Shown here piece after piece: positions 6,446-12,380 of a DNA stretch of 14,060 nt. The notes beneath the pieces are model-generated. The model did no database searches. It had not been told where the DNA came from and was given only the letters and a program-made list of their open reading frames with translations. The stretch spans positions 1 to 14,060 of the forward strand of contig JBFRWC010000199.1 in the NCBI GenBank assembly GCA_051439365.1, given 5' to 3'. Numbering within the stretch: the first letter of the stretch is position 1; each line of letters opens with the position of its first letter. Both the position numbers and the translations under genes were made by a program. Source of the stretch: JAAHGY01 sp051439365 (GTDB lineage: Bacteria > Cyanobacteriota > Cyanobacteriia > CAKZMO01).

Positions 6446-6480
6446 TTGCTCCCCGGATTCTTCAAGAATCCGGGGAGCAA
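6446..6480. repeat. 35-bp near-perfect palindrome between convergent genes
   Basis: A 17-bp arm, TTGCTCCCCGGATTCTT, its exact inverse complement, and one unpaired C between. It sits between the convergent DUF3531 and GNAT genes and lacks a T-run on either side, so it is a strong hairpin rather than a textbook terminator. Palindromes with a CCCCGG..CCGGGG core are a familiar dispersed type in cyanobacterial genomes (recollection); a second, related one lies at 12342-12374. Confidence 0.85.
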
Positions 6481-6491
6481 ACAGCTGAAGA

Positions 6492-7019
6492 TCAGGGGCG
6501 ATCGCCCGGTTGGCGCAGGGCTAATCCCAAAATCACCACGTCACAGCTATGAGTATCAAAGTGAGCGACCTGAGGCAGAAACCCCCACTGCTCAAATCCT
6601 AATTGTTTCAGCAGGGCTAAGCTGGGAGTATTTTGGGCAAACACAAAGCCCAGCAGCGTAGAAATATGGAGGGTGGGACAGTGGGCGATCGCATGTTTCA
6701 CGAGGCTCTGACCAATCCCCTGACGGCGGTGTTGAAGCGATACGTAAATACTTAGCTCAGCCGTGCGGTGGTAAGCAGGCCGCCCATAAAAGGGCCGTAG
6801 ACCCAGCCAACCTGCGATCGCTCCCTCTTGTTCGGCGACCCAGATAGGATGGGAGCTTGGGTCGTGGGACTGAAACCAAGTGCGACGTTGTTCCACGGTC
6901 AGCGGGATAATCTCTCCGTTTACCTTCTTGCTGGCAATCGTAGAATTATAGATCTCCACAATAGCAGGCAAGTCAGCCTCGGTGGCATAGCGGATATGGG
7001 ACTGGGGTGGATACAGCAT
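6492..7019 (-). CDS. GNAT family N-acetyltransferase (phosphinothricin-acetyltransferase-like)
   Basis: 175 residues from ATG 7019. IRYATEADLPAIVEIYN (9-25) is the standard GNAT start, HRRQGIGQSL (97-106) is the acetyl-CoA pyrophosphate loop, and FAQNTPSLALLKQLGF (127-142) is motif B. The ending, with HFDTHSCDVVILGLAL, matches the Pat/YwnH-type subgroup, which acetylates small amines such as methionine sulfoximine-like compounds; the true substrate is unknown. A TTG at 7034 would add MGHST, but the ATG fits the family start better; neither has a good Shine-Dalgarno. It lies 139 bp after the HAD gene on the same strand and may share the aroA transcript or use a weak promoter in the gap. Confidence 0.87.
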   Translation of the reverse strand: MLYPPQSHIRYATEADLPAIVEIYNSTIASKKVNGEIIPLTVEQRRTWFQSHDPSSHPIWVAEQEGAIAGWLGLRPFYGRPAYHRTAELSIYVSLQHRRQGIGQSLVKHAIAHCPTLHISTLLGFVFAQNTPSLALLKQLGFEQWGFLPQVAHFDTHSCDVVILGLALRQPGDRP

Positions 7020-7047
7020 GGTGGAATGACCCAAACGGAGAAAAGTT

Positions 7048-7074
7048 ATTAGAAATTTTCCTCGCCCAGGGCAA
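7048..7074 (-). promoter_or_regulatory. weak candidate promoter of the GNAT gene
   Basis: On the minus strand TCTAAT (7053-7048; 5 of 6 to consensus) follows TTGCCC (7074-7069; 4 of 6) with a short 15-bp spacer, giving a leader of about 20 nt. Also in the HAD-GNAT gap is GTCAG/CTGAC (7100-7115). Prediction by eye. Confidence 0.2.
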
Positions 7075-7158
7075 ACTTGTACACCGCTTTGGTTAGAATG
7101 TCAGAATTCCCTGACGTGGTGAGCGATCGTGCTCCTCGCCCGGATGTATCCGCCAACG

Positions 7159-7818
7159 TCACAAGCGATGCAGCCAAATCCCTCTGAGGCCAACAGCGAT
7201 CGCTCCCCAATAATCCTCCCGCTTACTATCACCAATATGCCATGCCTGATAGGGCGCACAGCAGTGCTTTTTCAGAGCAGTGGTAAAGATGGCCGTGCTC
7301 GGTTTCGCCGCTCCCACTTCAGTAGAAATGGTGATGGAATCGAAGTAGCGGGTTAACCCCAAGGCCCGTAAAACCGGGTGGATACGGGAATCAAAGTTTG
7401 AGATCAGGCCAAGCTCTACGTCTTGGGTCCGCCAATAGTCCAAGGCCGTGAACGTGTCATCGTAAATGAACCAGGGATCGGCGGTGGCAAAGTGATCGTA
7501 CAGGTGATCGAAAAAGCGGTCGAAATTAGCAAATTGGTCAATCACTCCAACAGTGGCAAAGGTTTGGTGAGCGATCGCTTTCCACCAGGCAAATTCGTGC
7601 GTCATGGTGGCTTCAGGGGCAATTCCTGGAAAGGCCATTGGGGGCGCAGCCTTAAAACAGGTATAGAAAGCCTGATCAACCGCTGTGGGATCAACGGTGA
7701 CACCGTGGCGTTGGGTCAGCTCGGCGTAGACTTCTCCGACGCTGCCTCGCACCCCAAATAAAGTTCCCACTGCGTCAAAAAAAATGACCTTGGGCTTCGC
7801 TAAATTTTGCTGGTTCAT
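7159..7818 (-). CDS. HAD-superfamily hydrolase (REG-2-like subfamily IA)
   Basis: 219 residues. HAD motif I is FFDAVGTLF (nucleophile Asp15), motif II is LISN (Ser140), motif III has Lys172 in GAAKPS, and motif IV is HIGDSKRED (194-202; Asp197, Asp202). A cap of roughly residues 25-115 puts it in subfamily I. The second Asp of the usual DxD signature is Val17; DAVGTL is, as I recall, typical of the REG-2-like group, so this is probably a family feature and not damage. The reaction is presumably a phosphatase or related hydrolysis, substrate unknown. Its ATG (7818) directly follows the aroA stop codon with no base between, implying translational coupling. Confidence 0.87.
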   Translation of the reverse strand: MNQQNLAKPKVIFFDAVGTLFGVRGSVGEVYAELTQRHGVTVDPTAVDQAFYTCFKAAPPMAFPGIAPEATMTHEFAWWKAIAHQTFATVGVIDQFANFDRFFDHLYDHFATADPWFIYDDTFTALDYWRTQDVELGLISNFDSRIHPVLRALGLTRYFDSITISTEVGAAKPSTAIFTTALKKHCCAPYQAWHIGDSKREDYWGAIAVGLRGIWLHRL

Positions 7819-9162
7819 CTAACGACACACCGATTGGAGGGTACTGACAAAGTTCGGATAGGAGATTGAGGCGGCTTCGGCCCGGTGGATAGTGGTGGAG
7901 CCCTTAGCGGTGAGGGCGGCGATCGCCAAACTCATGGCAATGCGGTGATCGGTATAGCTATCGACTTCTGTGCCCGTGAGCGTGCCCCCGCCCGTAATGT
8001 CCATCCCATCAGGACGCTCGGTAATAGTCGCCCCCATCTTGCCTAGCTCCGTCGCCATCACCGCAATGCGATCGCTCTCCTTCACCCGCAATTCTGCCGC
8101 ATCTTTGATCACTGTCGTCCCCTCAGCAAATACCGCTGCCACCGCCAACACTGGAATTTCATCAATCAACCGGGGAATCATTTCACCACCAATGGTGCAG
8201 GCTTGGAGTTGACTGTATTTCACCCGAATATCGGCCACAGGCTCTCCTGTCACCACCCGCTCATTCTCCAGGGTGATATCTGCCTCCATCATTTGTAAGG
8301 CTTCCAAAATTCCAGTACGAGTAGGATTAACCCCGACATTCTCAATCACCAATTCTGCATCGGGGACGATCGCCGCCGCCACCATCCAGAATGCGGCTGA
8401 ACTAATGTCGCCTGGAACCACCACCGTCTGCCCCGTTAGTTGGGCAGGTCCTACCACTGTGGCGCTTTTCGCGTCCTCATCTACAATCACCTCGGCCCCA
8501 AACGCCGCCAGCATCCGTTCACTGTGGTCACGCGATCGCGCAGGTTCCGTCACCGTCGTCCGCCCTTCAGCCATCAACCCCGCCAGCAGGACACAAGATT
8601 TCACCTGGGCCGAGGCAATGGGAGACTGATAGTGCATCGGTTTAAGCTGCTGCCCTTGGATCGCCAGTGGTGCATAGCCACCGGAACGGTGCCAAATCTG
8701 TGCGCCCATCTCCCGCAAGGGATTGATCACCCGCAACATGGGCCGACTGCGGAGAGACTCATCCCCGGTCATACTGAAAAAGCGATCGGGATGGGAGGCC
8801 AGTAACCCCAACATCAATCGCATCGTCGTTCCTGAATTCCCCGCATCTAGCACCGCCTCTGGTTCCTGTAATGCACCAATGCCAATGCCCTGGACCGTGA
8901 CATGGTCGGAGTTGAGATCTGAAATAGTTGCCCCCATTGCCGTCAGACAAGCAGCGGTGCTGCGGGGGTCTTCGCCCAACAGGAGGCCATTAATTTCTGT
9001 AGTGCCTGTGGCGATCGCCCCCAACATCAGAGAACGGTGAGAAATGGATTTGTCACCAGGAATACGGACGCGACCCCTCAGAGAAAACTCGGACGAAGCA
9101 GGTTGAATCGTCAAGGATTGATGAAATTCAGTATTATTCAGGGTGATGGTGGTCGTTGTCAT
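7819..9162 (-). CDS. aroA: 3-phosphoshikimate 1-carboxyvinyltransferase (EPSP synthase)
   Basis: 447 residues. It joins phosphoenolpyruvate to shikimate 3-phosphate, the sixth step of the shikimate pathway to aromatic amino acids and chorismate. Visible active-site motifs: GDKSISHR (36-43), DAGNSGTTMR (106-115), SAQVK (184-188), RDHSE (211-215), NPTRTG (279-284), PRLIDEIPVLAVAA (330-343) and KESDR (361-365). GDK, SAQxK, RxHxE and NxTR together are those used to define class II EPSP synthases, yet the residue matching E. coli Gly96 is still Gly (111). The ATG at 9162 gives a 30-residue lead before the first fold motif. TACAAT on the minus strand (9222-9217) is a good -10 about 55 bp upstream without a clear -35. 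The HAD gene abuts downstream. Confidence 0.96.
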   Translation of the reverse strand: MTTTTITLNNTEFHQSLTIQPASSEFSLRGRVRIPGDKSISHRSLMLGAIATGTTEINGLLLGEDPRSTAACLTAMGATISDLNSDHVTVQGIGIGALQEPEAVLDAGNSGTTMRLMLGLLASHPDRFFSMTGDESLRSRPMLRVINPLREMGAQIWHRSGGYAPLAIQGQQLKPMHYQSPIASAQVKSCVLLAGLMAEGRTTVTEPARSRDHSERMLAAFGAEVIVDEDAKSATVVGPAQLTGQTVVVPGDISSAAFWMVAAAIVPDAELVIENVGVNPTRTGILEALQMMEADITLENERVVTGEPVADIRVKYSQLQACTIGGEMIPRLIDEIPVLAVAAVFAEGTTVIKDAAELRVKESDRIAVMATELGKMGATITERPDGMDITGGGTLTGTEVDSYTDHRIAMSLAIAALTAKGSTTIHRAEAASISYPNFVSTLQSVCR

Positions 9163-9325
9163 TGGGATAGACTGGCAGAGTAAGGGTTAACAGCATTAAT
9201 AGACAAAGGGCATCTCATTGTAAAACCAAATCGTTTTTCGCTTCATGAAATCTATTTAATATCTTTTGCTTCAAACTTGAGCCGCTGTAGACCACTTTTC
9301 ATTTTCCCATGACTGGTAATGTTCC
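9163..9325. promoter_or_regulatory. divergent upstream region of aroA and the 9326 gene
   Basis: 163 bp, AT-richer than the flanking genes. It holds the minus-strand -10-like TACAAT (9222-9217) for aroA and AT-rich TATTTAATAT (9253-9262) that could serve the plus-strand gene. No clear -35 boxes or operator were found. Confidence 0.3.
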
Positions 9326-9880
9326 ATGTTGAGCCAAAGCCGTAAACCTGTTTGCCTATCTCTGATGTCATTTGACATGCCCATCTGGTCCAGCTTAGAA
9401 ACCTCCGCCACCTTCTATCAAAAAACACCTGAGCAATTTCACGTATTGTTGACAGAGCCAACGTTTCATAGTTATCCTAACCATTCATCAGCATGGGCCA
9501 TACCAACATCTTCCTGGGAGTCAGCCCTAACATCCTCCCCCTCCGCATCAGAACCATCCACCTCAGATCCCTCTGCCCCAAGCGGTGATACCCCCCGACT
9601 GCTATGGCTGGAAATTTCTCCCTATCGCGTTACGATGACAATGCAGGGCAATGGGCGGTTTAGCTACCGCCATTCCTGGGAACAAGGAACCTATGGGTCT
9701 AACCGTTATTGGCTACAAGGGGACCACCTAGAGCAATCAGGGCAGATAAAACTCCGTAATTTCACTCGTAGCCTTGCCCTCACGGGAGGCGAAAATCCGG
9801 AGCGACTCCGTCTAGAATATGAACTGTGGTCCCAGACCCTTTGTCTCGGTCACTACGTCATGAGCTTAGACATTCACTGA
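9326..9880 (+). CDS. hypothetical protein with Ser/Pro-rich linker and conserved-looking C-terminal domain
   Basis: 184 residues; I do not recognise a characterised family. Residues 1-50 are a modest N-terminal segment (SLETSATFYQ, EQFHVLLTEPTFHSY). About 51-88 is a Ser/Thr/Pro/Ala-rich, probably unstructured linker. Residues 90-184 look folded and beta-rich: LLWLEISPYRVTM, GRFSYRHSWEQGTYGSNRYW, LRNFTRSLALTGG, RLRLEYELWSQ and a terminal GHYVMSLDIH. It has no signal peptide or membrane span and no catalytic motif. ATG 9326 is the first start; ATG 9365 in the same frame (residue 14) is an alternative. It is divergent from aroA and 61 bp before the DUF218 gene, so the two may form an operon. It may be a cyanobacteria-specific conserved protein; that is an impression, not a search result. 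Confidence 0.75.
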   Translation: MLSQSRKPVCLSLMSFDMPIWSSLETSATFYQKTPEQFHVLLTEPTFHSYPNHSSAWAIPTSSWESALTSSPSASEPSTSDPSAPSGDTPRLLWLEISPYRVTMTMQGNGRFSYRHSWEQGTYGSNRYWLQGDHLEQSGQIKLRNFTRSLALTGGENPERLRLEYELWSQTLCLGHYVMSLDIH

Positions 9881-9941
9881 TGAGTGCTTGAGACGTTCTT
9901 TCAGTCGTTCTGCAGATACAAAATCTCTCTAGGGAGTCTAG

Positions 9942-10583
9942 ATGCAAACGTTCACCTGGATATTATTAGGGATAGATGGCCTTTTCATTGCCGCACTGCT
10001 CCTTTTCGCCCTATTTCTACGTTATTCTGTCTATTCATTTTTAGCCCTTAATCGACCGATCGAGCAGGCCAATATCTTAGTAGTTGAGGGATGGCTAGAG
10101 GAGCATAATCTCAAAGCAACCATCACAGAGTTTGAACGAGGGGGCTATCAATATTTAGTGACAGTGGGAGGAGCATTGCGAGTTGGGGCTCGTGTTTCTG
10201 GTCATAAAACGACGGCTGATCTGGCTGCGTCTACCTTGAAAGTGCTTGGATTTCCCTCGGAAAAGATCGTTGCCTTGCCCTCTCCTTTTACCCCTCAAAA
10301 ACGAACTGAAACGACAGCGGTGACCTTTCAAGACTGGCTGATGGAAAAACAGCTAAAAATTGAAAGGATTAACATTTTCTCTAACCATATTCATGCCCGT
10401 CGAACCCATTTCTTCTATCAGCAATATTTATCACCTGATATCAGGGTCGGCGTGATTGCCTCAAACCCTGTAGACTTTGATCCCAAGGCTTGGTGGCGCA
10501 GTAGTCACGGCACCAAAGTGGTGATTACAGAATTCATTGCCTATTGTCATGCCATTTGTACCACCTTCTTTAATAAGCTATAA
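9942..10583 (+). CDS. DUF218 (YdcF/SanA/ElyC-like) membrane-anchored protein
   Basis: 213 residues. One N-terminal membrane span (about 6-27) with a short leading tail is followed by a soluble domain with DUF218 marks: ILVVEGWL (45-52), YLVTVGG (71-77), a mid-protein Arg/Thr segment KRTETTAV (120-127) and FSNHIHARRTHFFY (146-159). Family members are linked to envelope integrity and cell-wall precursor metabolism in enterobacteria; the biochemical activity is not settled, and no activity is claimed here. Topology probably leaves the domain outside the plasma membrane or in the thylakoid lumen; this is inference. A good Shine-Dalgarno, AGGGAG (9931-9936), fixes the ATG at 9942. A TAAGC/GCTTA hairpin (10581-10597) begins within the stop codon region but lacks a T-run. 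Confidence 0.82.
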   Translation: MQTFTWILLGIDGLFIAALLLFALFLRYSVYSFLALNRPIEQANILVVEGWLEEHNLKATITEFERGGYQYLVTVGGALRVGARVSGHKTTADLAASTLKVLGFPSEKIVALPSPFTPQKRTETTAVTFQDWLMEKQLKIERINIFSNHIHARRTHFFYQQYLSPDIRVGVIASNPVDFDPKAWWRSSHGTKVVITEFIAYCHAICTTFFNKL

Positions 10584-11076
10584 GCTTGCTCTGCTTAGTG
10601 CATTACGCGATTGCTAACGGCACCCTACGAGTGGACTAGACCCACAGTTCTACATAGGGTCTCATAACAATAAAAATATTAAGAAAATCTGTTTTTTGTT
10701 TGTCTGTTAAAAAGTAGAGTCAGGCACGAATGCAGCTAGGTGAAACGAACCCGGAATAACCTGTTATGGAAGCAACATAATACCAAGAAAGATGTGGTAG
10801 CCTCATAGAATGATGTTCCTACGTTGTCAGGTTAGTAAGCGTTATAGCTTTTAAGGCTGAACGGATGAATCCTTAATACCTGAATCCTTGTAAAGAAATA
10901 TGGATAGTTGTAAGGTTGTCTTGGCACTTCTGTCTCATGGTTAAGCAGGGGTAAATTGATCGATTGCGACTGATATGCTTCCAGGGTATGTTTGAGTCTG
11001 CAACGCGATCGCCCTTACCGCTGCAACTTTTCACGTAATTTCTATTTTTTGTAGACTCAGGGAATCCAACTCATCA
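10584..11076. other. 493-bp gene-free stretch
   Basis: No credible reading frame on either strand. Visible items: a composite hairpin ACCCTA/TAGGGT (10622-10660) enclosing GTGG/CCAC; an AT-rich tract with a T6 run (10662-10715); TTATG/CATAA (10764-10780); a direct repeat TGAATCCTT (10866-10874, 10881-10889); and near the downstream gene TTGCGA (10964-10969) and TATGTT (10987-10992) with a 17-bp spacer, a weak promoter candidate for the EamA gene. Lower HIP1 density than the genes (one site near 11005). It could host a small RNA or a decayed gene; I matched no known RNA family. Confidence 0.5.
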
Positions 11077-12213
11077 ATGGCCCTCCACAGAATACTTATG
11101 AATTTTTCCGTACTCAACAAGAGGGCGATCCTTTGGCCCTCTTCCACGTCAAGCAAAACAGAAGAGGCCAATCTCTGGTCTTCCTCTCTGTCATGGTTTA
11201 AGAGTAAGGAGACCGTCTGGCCCTCCTACTCACCAAAGACGATTGCGATCGTTGCTCTAGTGTTGGGGCAGTTTACGATTGCTTTGGGTGTTTTCTGCAT
11301 CAAGCTGTCCGTTGACGAAATCGGTTCGCTTAGTACCACCTTCAACCGATTTTGGATGGCCGCGCTAGTCATCTGGCTTTGGACAGTTTTTAAACAACCG
11401 AAAGCAGCAACCAAGCGATCGCCAACCTTCTCAGAGTCTAATCCAGCATCTGATTCCGACTCTGAGGTGGCTCCCCATCAGACCGAAGTGCCCCCCGTTC
11501 CCATGACCCGTTCCACCTACCTAATTTTTACCTTGTGTGGCCTGATTTTTGCAGGCTGTCTCGTGCTGTGGGCTTGGTCGCTCCAATATACAACAGTGGC
11601 CAACTCCACCCTCATGCATGATCTGTCTCCCCTCTTTGCAATCATTCTAGGTTGGCTCCTCTTTAGGCATCACTTTAGCCAGCGCTTTTTAATCGCTGTG
11701 GGTCTGACCTTAGCGGGTGTAGTGACGATTGGCTTTGAAGACTTCCAGCTAGGCATGTCCCATTTTATGGGAGATAGCATTGCCCTTGCCTCAGCGATTC
11801 TCCTAGCCCTGTATTGCCTGTTGGTGGGGCAATTGCGGCAGCAGTTTTCGGCAATACTTGTGTTGCAGTGGACCTGCATTATTGGGGCCATCGGAATTTT
11901 ACCCATTATATTACTTACCCATGAACCGCTGTTCCCGACGACTCTATTTGGCTGGGCCGCCGTTACCGGAGTCGTTGTTTTCTCACAGATTATTGGTCAG
12001 GGATTGACGGCTTTTAGTCTCAAGCAGCTTTCCTCTGAATTTGTGTCGTTGTTTTTGCCCCTGGAAGCAGTGTTTGCGGCCTTCATTGCTTGGGTTGGAT
12101 GGAATGAACCCCTAACTCCCCTCAACTGTGTTGGCTTTATCCTGGTCCTAGGGGGGATTTACTTGGCATTACTGAGTCCTGGAACTACCGAGTCAGAGGA
12201 AGCGTCTGCCTAG
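11077..12213 (+). CDS. EamA/DMT-family transporter with N-terminal extension
   Basis: 378 residues. Ten hydrophobic spans (near 54-75, 88-105, 146-168, 171-195, 203-220, 231-252, 260-280, 290-312, 322-342, 348-367) form two EamA halves, the drug/metabolite transporter fold of the inner membrane. SLQYTTVANSTLMHDLSPLFAIILGWLL (split over 168-195) and SSEFVSLFLPLEAVFAAFIAW (319-339) are typical EamA repeats. The substrate cannot be inferred. Two oddities: a 53-residue hydrophilic N-terminus with four Trp (20, 34, 40, 48) in WPSS/WSSS/WPSY contexts, and a 38-residue acidic Ser/Pro loop between spans 2 and 3 (about 106-143). The ATG at 11077 is supported only by a weak AGGGA (11058-11062); no other start lies close to span 1, though ATG 11098 is possible. 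The stop directly abuts the 99-bp repeat. Confidence 0.88.
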   Translation: MALHRILMNFSVLNKRAILWPSSTSSKTEEANLWSSSLSWFKSKETVWPSYSPKTIAIVALVLGQFTIALGVFCIKLSVDEIGSLSTTFNRFWMAALVIWLWTVFKQPKAATKRSPTFSESNPASDSDSEVAPHQTEVPPVPMTRSTYLIFTLCGLIFAGCLVLWAWSLQYTTVANSTLMHDLSPLFAIILGWLLFRHHFSQRFLIAVGLTLAGVVTIGFEDFQLGMSHFMGDSIALASAILLALYCLLVGQLRQQFSAILVLQWTCIIGAIGILPIILLTHEPLFPTTLFGWAAVTGVVVFSQIIGQGLTAFSLKQLSSEFVSLFLPLEAVFAAFIAWVGWNEPLTPLNCVGFILVLGGIYLALLSPGTTESEEASA

Positions 12214-12312
12214 TCCCTGTCTTGGGTCAGGAAACCTGACCCCTACATTGTCCCAATCCCTTGTAGGGGAGCGGGTTCCGCGCCTAAGCCCCAATTTTTG
12301 TCGGTCAACCAG
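12214..12312 (+). repeat. 99-bp hairpin repeat, copy 2 (terminator-like)
   Basis: Second copy of the repeat at 2111-2209, same orientation relative to the upstream plus-strand gene, beginning on the base after the EamA stop codon. Stems: GGGTCAGG-AAA-CCTGACCC (12224-12242), CCCTACA/TGTAGGG (12241-12247, 12262-12268), and GGGG (12266-12269)/CCCC (12289-12292) enclosing GCGG-GTT-CCGC (12271-12281), then AATTTTT. Hairpins 1 and 2 share two bases, as do 2 and 3, so they may be alternatives. It looks like the terminator of the transporter gene. Confidence 0.8.
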
Positions 12313-12341
12313 ATCAACAACAACTCACGTCAGCTAGCTAA

Positions 12342-12374
12342 AGACCCCCGGTTCCTCTAAGAAACCGGGGGTCT
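12342..12374. repeat. 33-bp palindrome between convergent genes
   Basis: AGACCCCCGGTT (12342-12353) pairs perfectly with AACCGGGGGTCT (12363-12374) over a 9-nt loop that can add two more pairs. It lies 6 bp before the end of the RTX gene and could end transcription from either side, though neither flank has a strong T-run. Same general type as the palindrome at 6446-6480. Confidence 0.85.
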
Positions 12375-12380
12375 ATAACT

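Noticed and set aside
10851..10895. TPP-type riboswitch suggested by GGCTGA and ACCTGA
   Set aside because: The surrounding conserved core is missing, and the downstream gene is over 180 bp away with no thiamine link.
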